Below, piece after piece: positions 35,816 to 44,576 of a stretch of 64,000 nt of DNA. Every line of letters begins with the position of its first letter. The first letter of the stretch is position 1. The stretch is from the NCBI GenBank assembly GCA_017164015.1, contig CP071065.1, positions 7,593,501-7,657,500 on the forward strand, given 5' to 3'. Made by a program: the position numbers and the translations under genes. The notes under the pieces are model-generated. The model was given only the letters and a program-made list of their open reading frames with translations. It was not told the DNA's origin and did no database searches. Origin of the DNA: Nostoc sp. UHCC 0702 (GTDB lineage: Bacteria > Cyanobacteriota > Cyanobacteriia > Cyanobacteriales > Nostocaceae).

Positions 35816-36322
35816 ATGAAACTGAAGGCATTATCATTGATAGCTGGAGCGATCGCTCTCACTTTAACAACAACTTCCTTTGTTGTCCAAGCACAAACAG
35901 CCTCCTCTTCACCCCTGCTATTAGCACAAACACCGAAAAAAGAAAGGGGCCCTTGGAAAAATCTGAATTTAACAGATGCACAAAAAGCGCAAATTCAGCA
36001 AATTAAGCGTAACACCCGCGCCCAAATTGAAGCAGTTTTTACCCCAGAACAAAAAGAAAAGTTAAGAGCGGCTTTTGAAGCACGTCGCGCCCAACGCGAA
36101 GCAGGTCAGCGTCCAACGGGTCAGCGTCAACGTTCTGGAAAGAACTTTGCAGAATTGAATCTAACTCAAGCACAGAAAGACCAAATACGACAAATTCGGG
36201 AAGCATCAAAACAACAAATCGAAGCAGTTCTGACTCCTGAACAGCAAGCACAACTAAAGCAATTCCAAGAGAATGCGAGACAGCGCCGAGAACAACGTCA
36301 ACAAAATCAACAAAGTAATTAA
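35816..36322 (+). CDS. Spy/CpxP-like periplasmic protein with LTxxQ motifs
   Basis: 168 residues. The signal peptide (LSLIAGAIALTLTTTSFVVQA, cleavage near residue 26) precedes a highly charged helical domain with two units: LNLTDAQKAQIQQIKRNTRA and LNLTQAQKDQIRQIREASKQ, each ending T-P-E-Q-(K/Q). L-T-x-x-Q motifs define Spy/CpxP, envelope chaperones that sense or buffer misfolded proteins. The tail is Arg/Gln-rich. It is divergently transcribed from a two-component system, as cpxP is from cpxRA, but that system is of the NarL type. Confidence 0.82.
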   Translation: MKLKALSLIAGAIALTLTTTSFVVQAQTASSSPLLLAQTPKKERGPWKNLNLTDAQKAQIQQIKRNTRAQIEAVFTPEQKEKLRAAFEARRAQREAGQRPTGQRQRSGKNFAELNLTQAQKDQIRQIREASKQQIEAVLTPEQQAQLKQFQENARQRREQRQQNQQSN

Positions 36323-36596
36323 TTTAGCTTCAAAACACAGCATTGAAGTCTAACGCGATATTTCTATGAAAAGTGTTAAGCTGTTTCGTATTTAAGTTGC
36401 AATTTAACTGTGTTGGCTGATGACTGATAACTGTCATCCGTCAACGACCTTCTTTACAGGAGTTCACAGGTAATTATGCAATTGAATTGTTATCCATACT
36501 GAAGATTTCATAGACTTCTTGCAGAAGATAGGAAAGGAGATAAAGTTCAATCTCCTTTCCTTTTTCCTGTTTCCCAGTAAAATTAGCAATAAAAAC

Positions 36597-36739
36597 AGGA
36601 CTTACGCAACTGGCACACAGATTTACTGTGATGGCAGTCAATAGTCCAGAGTCAATAGTCTTTAAGCAAGATTTTTTGGACTATTGACTTTTGACCCAGT
36701 ACTGCCCAGACGAAAAAATATGACACTTACGTAAGTCCT
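36597..36739. mobile_element. MITE family E, second copy (143 bp)
   Basis: Perfect 10-bp ends AGGACTTACG / CGTAAGTCCT. The interior holds an inverted pair, AGTCAATAGTC...GACTATTGACT. It is related at its termini to 13565-13734. Confidence 0.75.
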
Positions 36740-36768
36740 AAAAAAAATTGGGCTAACGCCTTAGTAAA

Positions 36769-36813
36769 AGTTAGGAGCTATGATTATGAGTTAATCATAG
36801 CTCCTAACTTTTT
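36769..36813 (+). promoter_or_regulatory. Perfect 18-bp terminator-like hairpin directly before the sipA start
   Basis: AGTTAGGAGCTATGATTA (36769-36786) and its exact complement (36792-36809) enclose a 5-base loop and are followed by a T-run; the ATG is at 36818. An AGGAG sequence lies in the left arm. It could be a terminator for upstream transcription or an attenuator/translation switch for sipA. Confidence 0.6.
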
Positions 36814-36817
36814 TAGC

Positions 36818-37045
36818 ATGTCCAAAGAATTCGCTATTGGTAGTAAAGTGCGTGTTGTGGCACTACCGCCCTACCTCAAAACAGCAGATCCGATGCCAAT
36901 GTTACGTCCCCCAGATTTGATTCATACTGGCGAAGAGGGTATAGTAATTGACCGCCGCCCCGGTGGATATTGGGGTATCCGCTTTGCAAAAGGAAACTTT
37001 CTTTTAGATAGCCAATACATTGAAAGTATAGATACCCCTTCCTAG
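36818..37045 (+). CDS. sipA: SipA-like regulatory protein (DUF3148)
   Basis: 75 residues. It starts EFAIGSKVRVVALPPYLKTA, continues PMPMLRPPDLI, GEEGIVIDRRPGGYWGIRF and LLDSQYIE. This SH3-like fold and length match cyanobacterial SipA, a small protein that binds and stimulates the conserved histidine kinase NblS/Hik33. The gene starts only five bases after the T-run of a strong hairpin and has no normal Shine-Dalgarno outside it. The stop is followed within about ten bases by a tandem array. Identification rests on remembered family sequence. Confidence 0.75.
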   Translation: MSKEFAIGSKVRVVALPPYLKTADPMPMLRPPDLIHTGEEGIVIDRRPGGYWGIRFAKGNFLLDSQYIESIDTPS

Positions 37046-37440
37046 GGAGTGAGGGGATGAGGGGGATGAGGGGGATGAGGGGGATGAGGGGGATGAGGGG
37101 GATGAGGGGGATGAGGGAGATGAGGAGGATGAGGGGGATGAGGGGGATGAGGGAGATGAGGGAGACAATAACCAATTACCAATTACCAATTACCAATTAC
37201 CAATTACCAATTACCAATTACCAATTACCAATTACCAATTACCAATTACCAATTACCAATTACCAATTACCAATTCCCAATTACCAATTACCAATTACCA
37301 ATTACCAATTACCAATTACCAATTACCAATTCCCAATTACCAATTACCAATTACCAATTCCCAATTCCCAATTACCAATTACCAATTACCAATTCCCAAT
37401 TACCAATTACCAATTCCCAATTCCCAATTCCCCATTCCCC
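37046..37440. repeat. Compound array: GGGGGATGA 9-mers then about 37 CCAATTA heptads
   Basis: About thirteen 9-base units (37052-37165) are followed by an unbroken series of heptads CCAATTA, with CCAATTC variants, to about 37435. It is the largest tandem array in the window and lies between sipA and a large hybrid kinase gene. The remaining bases to 37546 hold the kinase leader. Confidence 0.95.
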
Positions 37441-37546
37441 CATGACGCTTTGAGGACTTTTTGACAGAATAAGTTTCCATCGTGTATTAATTTAAACATG
37501 TCTATTTATTTTCCATCACGACTTTAGCCCTGGATAAGGCTTAAGG

Positions 37547-40500
37547 ATGAAAGCACCATTACCTGATAACGAACCAGAGAGAATCAAAAGTCTTTTAGAC
37601 TATAAAATCCTCGATACTCCATCTGAAGCTGCCTTCGATGATCTCACTCGTTTAGCTTCGTATATTTGCGGTACTCCCATTGCTTTAATCAGCCTCATTG
37701 ATACCAATCGCCAGTGGTTCAAGTCTAGAGTCGGTTTGGAGGCATTAGAAACACCCCGTGATATTGCATTCTGCACTCATGCCATCTTGCAATCTGAAGT
37801 TTTGATTGTGCCTGATGCAACATCAGATGAACGGTTCGCTACAAATCCGTTGGTGACTTCTGATCCTAATATCAAATTTTATGCTGGTGTACCATTGACT
37901 AATGCTGAAGGATATGCATTAGGAACGCTTTGTGTAATTGATTATGTACCACGAAACCTTTCTTTGGAACAGGTCGAAGCATTACGGACTTTAGGTCGCC
38001 AAGTCATCAAGCAATTAGAACTGCGGCGCAACTTAGCAAGTTTGGTACTAGTAAACAATGAACGCAAACAGGTACAGAAAGTACGCAGGCAATTCTTCAA
38101 AAGGGTTGCTGGAGGTTTTGGGTTGGCGTTGGCAATTTTAATTCTAATTGGTGTAGTTTCTTATCAAAACACAAGGGTATTGATTGATACGAACAATCAA
38201 GTTAAAAAAACCCAAAAGCAAATTGACTGTCTCGAAGAACTGCTATCCCTAATGAAGGATGCTGAAACTGCACAACGCGGTTATATCCTCACTGGAGAAG
38301 AAGGCGATTTCAAAGCATATGAGATCGCAATTGTGGAAGTTGAGCGAAAAATTGAGGAACTGAGAAATTTAACAGTAGATAGACCCAGGCAAGAGCAACT
38401 TGACACACTTAAATTGTTAGTAGCAGCCAAATTGAGTGAACTCAAGCAGATTATCGAGTTGCGCCAGAAGAAGGGTTTTTCAGCAGCGTTGCAACTGCTA
38501 TTGACAAATAAGAGTGAAAATCGCCTGGATGTTATCCATGAACTAATTTATGAGATGCAGCATCAGGAAAAGGCGTTGCTTGAGCAACAGTCCCAAGTAG
38601 CAAAAGACAGTGCTGAAAACTCGATTTTGACAACTGCGATCGCTATTTTTGTCAATTTTCTCATTTTGACCATAGTCTATTATCTCATCTATCGTGAGGT
38701 GACTGAGCGCAAATTCACAGAGGAAACACTCAACAAAGAACGCAACTTTATCTCGGCAGTTCTAGATACAGCCAGCGCCTTAGTAATCGTGATCAACGCC
38801 CAAGGGCAAATCGTGCGCTTCAATCAGGCTTGTGAGCAAATAACAGGTTACTCATTTGATGAGGTCAGGGGTAGGTATCTATGGAATTTATTTTTACTTC
38901 CTGAAGAGGTGAAGTTGGTGAAAGCAGTATTTGAGCAGTTGCAAGCTGGTGAAGGCCCGAAACAGTATGAAAACTACTGGCTAACCAAGGATGGCAATCA
39001 AAGGCTGATTGCATGGTCAAACACAGTTCTCAAAGACTATCAAGGCTCAGTAGAATATATTATTGGTACTGGTACTGATATCAGCGATCGCAAACGCTCG
39101 CAACAGCAATTAACGGCACAATACACTGTTACTCGTGTCTTAGCAGAGTCTACTACAATCATCGAAGCCATGCCCCAAATTCTCCAAGGAATCTGCGAGA
39201 GTTTGGCATGGGATTTGAGTGAAATTTGGATGGTGGAACGGCAAGTAAATTTACTGCGTTTTTTCGACATGTGGTATAAAATGTCTTTAGAAATGCAAGA
39301 ATTTGAAATGCTCAGTCGGCAAACCACCTTTGCACCAGGGGTTGGATTACCTGGTCGAGTTTGGGCTAGTGGTGAAGCTGTTTGGATGAGTAATGTTGTT
39401 GCAGATAGCAACTTTCTGCGCTCTCAAATTGCCGCCGAAGCAGGATTGCACGCAGCTTTTGGTTTTCCTATTCGTAGTGGTAAAAAAATCCTCGGTGTGA
39501 TTGCCTGTTTTAGTCATAAAATCCGGCAACCTGACCAAAATTTTGCCAAAATTATGAATTCTATTGGTGAGCAAGTCGGGCAGTTTATCGAACGTAAACA
39601 GGCAGAAGAAGAAATCCAACGCCAAAACTTGCGATCGCAATTGTTTACTGAAATCACCTTGAAGATTCGCCAGTCTTTGCAAATCAAAGAAATCTTCCAA
39701 ATTACTGTTAAGGAAGTACAAAACATACTGCAAAGCGCTCGCGTGTTGATCTATCAGCCTTTGCCAGATGGTAGAAGCACGGTTGTGGAGGCAGTAGTTT
39801 CTGGCTGGCTGGCAATCAAAGAGCAAAAAATGACTGACTCTTACCTACGAGCAGAATATATACAGCAGTACTATTTACAGCAATATCGGCAAACACGGAG
39901 TTTGGATTTTATTGAATCGGATATAGTTGCAGTTAAAGAAAGCCACATGAAATTCCTGCAACAGTTTGGAGTCAAGTCCAATTTGGTTGTGCCGATTTTG
40001 GTCAAAGAAGAACTCTGCGGTTTGCTGATTGTGCATCAGTGCGGCAGTTTCCGCCAATGGTCTAGCTTTGAAACTCATCTTTTGCGGCAAATAGCTGACC
40101 AAGTAGGTATTGCCTTAGCCCAAGCCCAGATGTTAGATGCAGAAACTCAACAACGGCGAGAACTGGAAATTGCCCGTCAGCAAGCTGAATTGGCTTCTAA
40201 AGCCAAAAGTGCTTTTTTGGCTAACATGAGTCATGAAATCCGGACTCCGATGAATGCGGTGTTAGGGATGACCAATTTGATGTTAGAAACTCCCCTAAAC
40301 TCGGAACAGCGGGATTTTATGGAAACAATTCGCATTAGTGGAGATGCTTTGTTAAGCTTGATCAACGAAATTTTGGATCTGTCCAAACTTGAGGCTGGGG
40401 AGATGAGTTTAGAAACTCTAGATTTTGACTTATCTACCTGTGTCGAAGAAGTTTTAGAATTATTGGCTTCCCCAGCTCACAATCAAGGATTAGAAATTGC

Positions 40501-42217
40501 AGGCTTGATTGATCACAACGTCCCCACCCAACTGCAAGGAGATGCTGCTAGACTGCGGCAAATTCTCATGAACTTGCTCAGTAATGCGATCAAGTTTACC
40601 AGTGATGGGGAAGTAGTGTTACGAGCCAAATTGCGATCGCAAACTCTCACTACTGCAACTATTCACTTTGCTGTCACCGATACTGGTGTTGGCATTACCA
40701 CAGAAGACCAAGGCAAACTCTTTACGCCATTTACCCAAGTAGATGCCTCCACCACCCGCAAGTATGGCGGCACAGGTTTGGGATTAGCCATTTGCAAACA
40801 ACTGGTGAGTTTGATGAAAGGAGAAATTGGAGTAGAAAGTCGTTTGGGGGAAGGATCTCAATTTTGGTTTGAAATCACTTTCGACAAGCAACTTCACCCT
40901 GTTTCTCCAATCGATGATGGCGGACTTTTACGTCATCGACGTATGTTAGTGGTGGATGATAACGCTACTAATCGTCAAATCATCCAGCATCAAGCTAGCC
41001 TTTGGGGAATGCAGGTGGATGAGGCTGTTTCTGCTACTACAGCCCTCAAAGCTATGCAGACAGCTGTCGAGCAGAAAATGCCCTATGATTTAGCTGTGAT
41101 TGACATGCAGATGCCAGATATAGATGCCATAACCTTGGCAGGGCAAATTCAAGCCAATTCTGCGATCGCATTTATACCCTTGGTGATGCTGACTACCACT
41201 AATCAAAGAGAGTCAGCACAACAATCGTTAAATATAGGATTTGCCGGTTATTTGGTCAAACCTGTGAAAGCATCCCGACTCCTCGATATGATCATGACTA
41301 TTTTGGGAAGCGAGTTAGAAGTCAAACAACAACAGGCAGCAAGCAGCAACCAAGAGGCACAAGTGAAAAATTTAGAACATAGCAGCAATCATATTTGTTT
41401 TGACTCCTGTTTTTTGCAGCCAAAGTTAAGAATCTTGCTAGCTGAGGATAATTTAGTGAATCAGAAAGTAGCCCTAAAGCAACTTCAAAGTTTGGGCTAC
41501 AGCGCTGATGTTGCTGTCAATGGTCAAGAAGTTTTGCAGCTATTAGAAAAAAATCCTTATGATTTGATTCTCATGGATTGCCAAATGCCAATTCTCGATG
41601 GTTTAGCAACCACAAAAGTAATTCATTCTTGGCAAGAAAGCCGTTTTGCCAGTCTTCGTCGCCCAATAGTAGTTGCCATGACAGCTAATGCCATGAAAGA
41701 AGATAAACAAATGTGTCTAGATGCAGGAATGGACGACTATTTAAGTAAGCCGGTAATCAAAGAAAAATTACTAGTGACGCTAGAACGTTGGACAAATTTT
41801 ATATTTTCTACACCAGAGACAATTGGTTTTCACAAGACAGTTGCCACAGCAAACCTGGATTCAGATGATTTACCAATTGATTGGGAACGCCTACATAAAA
41901 TTTCAGAAAATGACCCAGAATTTGAATTAGAACTATTGCAGATATTCGTTGAAGATATCCAAGAGCGTATAGAGTTAATCAAAGCTGCCATCGCTGCCAG
42001 TGACTTTCAGGAATTAGCCCAACAAGCCCATCAAATCAAAGGTGCTAGTGCCAATGTTGGATCTACAGTTATGCAACTGACCGCAGAAAAACTAGAAAAA
42101 CTAGCTGACAATCTAGAGTATCAAGGTACTACTCACTTAATCTCAGATTTAGAACAGTTTGTCAAACCCATTCAAAACTTTTTAATCAAAAGCCAACAAC
42201 AGAAACTCAGACTGTAG
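37547..42217 (+). CDS. Giant hybrid histidine kinase: GAF-CHASE3-PAS-GAF-GAF-HisKA-HATPase-REC-REC-Hpt
   Basis: 1556 residues. Order: N-terminal GAF (about 25-165), a membrane span (190-207), a CHASE3-like extracellular domain (ETAQRGYILTGEEGDF near 245), a second span (360-380), PAS (about 395-515), GAF (about 535-685), GAF (about 700-865), HisKA with His896 in NMSHEIRTPMNAVLG, HATPase_c, receiver 1 with Asp1186 (AVIDMQMPDID), receiver 2 with Asp1344 (ILMDCQMPILDG), and Hpt with His1495 (QQAHQIKGASANVG). All phosphorelay residues are present. No HTH is seen, so output must go through another regulator. The gene is monocistronic. Confidence 0.92.
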   Translation: MKAPLPDNEPERIKSLLDYKILDTPSEAAFDDLTRLASYICGTPIALISLIDTNRQWFKSRVGLEALETPRDIAFCTHAILQSEVLIVPDATSDERFATNPLVTSDPNIKFYAGVPLTNAEGYALGTLCVIDYVPRNLSLEQVEALRTLGRQVIKQLELRRNLASLVLVNNERKQVQKVRRQFFKRVAGGFGLALAILILIGVVSYQNTRVLIDTNNQVKKTQKQIDCLEELLSLMKDAETAQRGYILTGEEGDFKAYEIAIVEVERKIEELRNLTVDRPRQEQLDTLKLLVAAKLSELKQIIELRQKKGFSAALQLLLTNKSENRLDVIHELIYEMQHQEKALLEQQSQVAKDSAENSILTTAIAIFVNFLILTIVYYLIYREVTERKFTEETLNKERNFISAVLDTASALVIVINAQGQIVRFNQACEQITGYSFDEVRGRYLWNLFLLPEEVKLVKAVFEQLQAGEGPKQYENYWLTKDGNQRLIAWSNTVLKDYQGSVEYIIGTGTDISDRKRSQQQLTAQYTVTRVLAESTTIIEAMPQILQGICESLAWDLSEIWMVERQVNLLRFFDMWYKMSLEMQEFEMLSRQTTFAPGVGLPGRVWASGEAVWMSNVVADSNFLRSQIAAEAGLHAAFGFPIRSGKKILGVIACFSHKIRQPDQNFAKIMNSIGEQVGQFIERKQAEEEIQRQNLRSQLFTEITLKIRQSLQIKEIFQITVKEVQNILQSARVLIYQPLPDGRSTVVEAVVSGWLAIKEQKMTDSYLRAEYIQQYYLQQYRQTRSLDFIESDIVAVKESHMKFLQQFGVKSNLVVPILVKEELCGLLIVHQCGSFRQWSSFETHLLRQIADQVGIALAQAQMLDAETQQRRELEIARQQAELASKAKSAFLANMSHEIRTPMNAVLGMTNLMLETPLNSEQRDFMETIRISGDALLSLINEILDLSKLEAGEMSLETLDFDLSTCVEEVLELLASPAHNQGLEIAGLIDHNVPTQLQGDAARLRQILMNLLSNAIKFTSDGEVVLRAKLRSQTLTTATIHFAVTDTGVGITTEDQGKLFTPFTQVDASTTRKYGGTGLGLAICKQLVSLMKGEIGVESRLGEGSQFWFEITFDKQLHPVSPIDDGGLLRHRRMLVVDDNATNRQIIQHQASLWGMQVDEAVSATTALKAMQTAVEQKMPYDLAVIDMQMPDIDAITLAGQIQANSAIAFIPLVMLTTTNQRESAQQSLNIGFAGYLVKPVKASRLLDMIMTILGSELEVKQQQAASSNQEAQVKNLEHSSNHICFDSCFLQPKLRILLAEDNLVNQKVALKQLQSLGYSADVAVNGQEVLQLLEKNPYDLILMDCQMPILDGLATTKVIHSWQESRFASLRRPIVVAMTANAMKEDKQMCLDAGMDDYLSKPVIKEKLLVTLERWTNFIFSTPETIGFHKTVATANLDSDDLPIDWERLHKISENDPEFELELLQIFVEDIQERIELIKAAIAASDFQELAQQAHQIKGASANVGSTVMQLTAEKLEKLADNLEYQGTTHLISDLEQFVKPIQNFLIKSQQQKLRL

Positions 42218-42220
42218 GTT

Positions 42221-42507
42221 ATATCATGTCCGGTTAATTAGTTATGATTCCCACAGTCATTGCACCCCACCCCTAACCCCTCCCCGTTCACGGGGAGGGG
42301 AAACAAAGCGTAGCTTTGGTGGGATGGGGTTCTTAGGGTTTAATAAGTAATATGGCATTTTCCAGTAAGCGCCAAGTACATCTAATAACCTCACCCCCGA
42401 CCCCTCTGGGAACTCACGGAGAGGGGAGATAAAGCACAGCTTTATTGGGGTGAGGTTAAGGTGTACCTCACTTGCTTAGGAAAGGCTATAAGCAAAGGAC
42501 ATGATAT
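42221..42507. mobile_element. MITE family A, interrupted copy
   Basis: The ends ATATCATGTCC (42221-42231) and GGACATGATAT (42497-42507) match the 8660-8808 element in reverse orientation, with only a few differences. The sequence is broken at 42351 by a family D element. It begins four bases after the hybrid kinase stop codon. Confidence 0.85.
42353..42490. mobile_element. MITE family D nested inside family A
   Basis: This 138-bp insert (including one TA copy) has imperfect terminal inverted repeats: left TATGGCATTTTCCAGTAAGC, right complement TATAGCCTTTCC-TAAGC. TA is present at both junctions (42351-42352 and 42489-42490) where the uninterrupted family A copy has a single TA, so the target TA was duplicated. 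That is the habit of IS630/Tc1-mariner-type elements. Confidence 0.85.
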
Positions 42508-42609
42508 TACAAGTAGCTGTCATCAACTCCTATTAATAACGGCCGATGACTGCCGACTGATGACAGTCAACATTCATCAGCCATCAGCCATCAGTCATCA
42601 TTAAATTAT

Positions 42610-43005
42610 TTAGCGTCGAACTTGGTTAGAGATATCTTCGCCTGCTTGTGCTGCACTATTGCCTACATCCTTAGCAGTTTCCTTGGCACCTTTTGCGTAA
42701 CCTGAACCAAATTCTTTGAAAGCTTCTCCTGACTGTTGTCCAATTTTCTTGAGTCTTTCACCAGGAGAGTCTTCGGTTTCTCTAGCATCTTTAAACCACT
42801 GCCCTGTTGTTTTTGGTCTTTGGGCATCATTTTGTTCTACCTTTTCACGAACTCTTTCACCCAAGGATTTGTCATTGTCCCTTAGACCAACATTTGTTGT
42901 CAGTACTAAAACACCAACTAGGACAACAGCAAAAAAACGTTTTATTTGCAGGCTATTAAGTAAGGAACTGATGTCAGCAGTTGTCCTAGAAATTAAATTT
43001 ATCAT
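42610..43005 (-). CDS. Membrane-anchored hydrophilic protein, function unknown
   Basis: 131 residues. One hydrophobic segment (FFAVVLVGVLVLTTNV, about 24-40) is followed by a highly charged, Gln/Glu/Lys-rich tail with amphipathic periodicity. The tail ends with EFGSGYAKGAKETAKDVGNS and AAQAGEDISNQVRR, resembling late-embryogenesis or stress-type helices. No enzyme motif. The gene is isolated between repeat DNA and an intergenic array. It is likely real because the signal/anchor and tail form a coherent protein, but the family is uncertain. Confidence 0.55.
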   Translation of the reverse strand: MINLISRTTADISSLLNSLQIKRFFAVVLVGVLVLTTNVGLRDNDKSLGERVREKVEQNDAQRPKTTGQWFKDARETEDSPGERLKKIGQQSGEAFKEFGSGYAKGAKETAKDVGNSAAQAGEDISNQVRR

Positions 43006-43562
43006 GCCAATACTCCATTGTTCTTTGTTGATGCTTTTCCCAGTTTGGAGAGATAATTGGCTTCACTCCCAATTTAGCTAATGCTACAAGAAAACGAAGT
43101 TAGTTGTATTTCTCATTGCAATAGCATAGTGAATGAAGTCATAGGTTAGCGATGAAAACTGGTAAAAATGCTACCTATTCATCAGCCAATTAACTTTTTT
43201 GAGTCCAAATACAGACTAACGGTAAATAAAGCGATTATCCTTCTAACAAAAGGCATATATCGGTGATGAAACTTGCGATAGAGGGGCAGGGGGGCTGGGG
43301 GATGGGGGGCTGGGGAGTAGGGGAGTAGGGGGGCTGGGGAGTAGGGGGGCTGGGGGCTGGGGGGCTGGGGAGTAGGGGAGTAGGGGGAGAAAAATGACTA
43401 ATAATTAATGCCCAATTACCAATTACCAATTACCAATTACCAATTACCAATTACCAATTACCAATTACCAATTCCCCATTCCCAATGCCCTCAATTCAGC
43501 AAGGTGATCTAAGATTGTTGGGTATTCTATAAATTTACGATCGCCTGAAACTGAATAAACTG
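43006..43562. repeat. Intergenic DNA with GGGGGGCTGGG arrays and CCAATTA heptads
   Basis: 43279-43390 consists of G-rich units (GGGGGGCTGGGGAGTAGG); 43411-43472 of nine CCAATTA-type heptads. The ABC operon leader follows. The first 250 bases are AT-rich without clear signals. No gene. Confidence 0.8.
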
Positions 43563-44576
43563 ATGATTGAAGTTGAGCATCTAAGTAAAACATACGGTTC
43601 TACCCCAGCGATTACTGATGTCACTTTTAACGTGGAAGCAGGGGAGATTTTGGGGTTTTTAGGCCCTAACGGTGCTGGTAAAACTACAACTATGCGAATT
43701 TTGGCTGGTTATTTACCGGCAACAAATGGCACAGCCAGGATTGCTGGCTTTGATGTTCATGAAAATTCGCTGGCTGTGCGACAGCGAATTGGCTATCTAC
43801 CTGAAACACCGCCGTTATATCCTGAAATGACGGTGGAGGGATTTTTACATTTTGTGGCGCGGATTAAAGGCTTACCAGCAGGCGATCGCAACAATAAAGT
43901 AACGGCAGCGATCGAACGTTGCAATTTACAAGATAAGCGGCGTGTGATTATTCGCAAGCTTTCTAAAGGATATCGCCAAAGAGTTGGCATTGCCCAAGCG
44001 ATCGTCCACGACCCACCAGCAATTATTCTGGATGAACCCACTGTTGGACTTGATCCTCGGCAAATTATTGAGGTGCGAAATTTAATTAAAAGTCTTGCAG
44101 GCACTCATACTATAATTCTGTCTACCCATATTTTGCCAGAAGTGAGTATGGTCTGTAATCGTGTAGCCATCATCAATCGTGGCAAAGTAGTAGCTACTAA
44201 TACGCCAGAAAATTTGATGACACAGTTGACAGGTGGGTCTGGATATGAGTTAGAAATTGCTGGAGAAGTTGGTCTAGCGAAACAGGTATTGCAAAATGTA
44301 TCGGGTGTGAGTCTGGTAGAATCAATGCCCATCGCCGCAATGTCAACTAATTTCCCTCCCCAAGACAACCGGGCTTATTTGCGGGTGATATCGCAACCGG
44401 GAAGTGAACCGGGACAAGATATTGCCACTGCATTGGTGCGTTCAGGATTTGGTTTATATGAAATGCGGCGTGTCAGCGCCACCCTAGAAGATGTGTTTTT
44501 GCAACTGACAACAGAAGAAAAGAATTTAGAGTCTATTGAAGACTCAGCAGCAGTCAACGAAGGAGAAGCCGCGTAA
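43563..44576 (+). CDS. ABC transporter ATP-binding protein (Gld/ABC-2 export type)
   Basis: 337 residues. Walker A GPNGAGKTTT near residue 39, signature LSKGYRQRVGIAQ near residue 137, Walker B AIILDEPTVGLDP, and the switch His in STHILPE. The C-terminal 100 residues form an extra domain found in GldA/NatA-type ATPases. The permease ATG follows the stop codon directly. Together with the next three genes it forms an ABC-2 exporter with a GldG-like subunit and a DUF4340 protein, as seen in bacterial gliding-type and cyanobacterial operons. The exported substrate is unknown. Confidence 0.9.
   Translation: MIEVEHLSKTYGSTPAITDVTFNVEAGEILGFLGPNGAGKTTTMRILAGYLPATNGTARIAGFDVHENSLAVRQRIGYLPETPPLYPEMTVEGFLHFVARIKGLPAGDRNNKVTAAIERCNLQDKRRVIIRKLSKGYRQRVGIAQAIVHDPPAIILDEPTVGLDPRQIIEVRNLIKSLAGTHTIILSTHILPEVSMVCNRVAIINRGKVVATNTPENLMTQLTGGSGYELEIAGEVGLAKQVLQNVSGVSLVESMPIAAMSTNFPPQDNRAYLRVISQPGSEPGQDIATALVRSGFGLYEMRRVSATLEDVFLQLTTEEKNLESIEDSAAVNEGEAA

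Larger units (their letters stand above)
36323..36817. other. Intergenic region with MITE and terminator-like hairpins
   Basis: A hairpin with a T-run (AAAGGAGATAAAG/CTCCTTTCCTTTTT, about 36532-36565) may end the Spy-like transcript. A family E element occupies 36597-36739, and a perfect 18-bp hairpin with T-run lies at 36769-36813, just before sipA. Confidence 0.6.

Noticed and set aside
37046..37440. CRISPR array
   Set aside because: Units are 7 or 9 bases with no unique spacers, and there are no cas genes in the window.
37057..37464. Long plus-strand frame of M-R-G and N-Y-Q-L-P-I-T repeats
   Set aside because: It is simply the translation of the GGGGGATGA and CCAATTA arrays.
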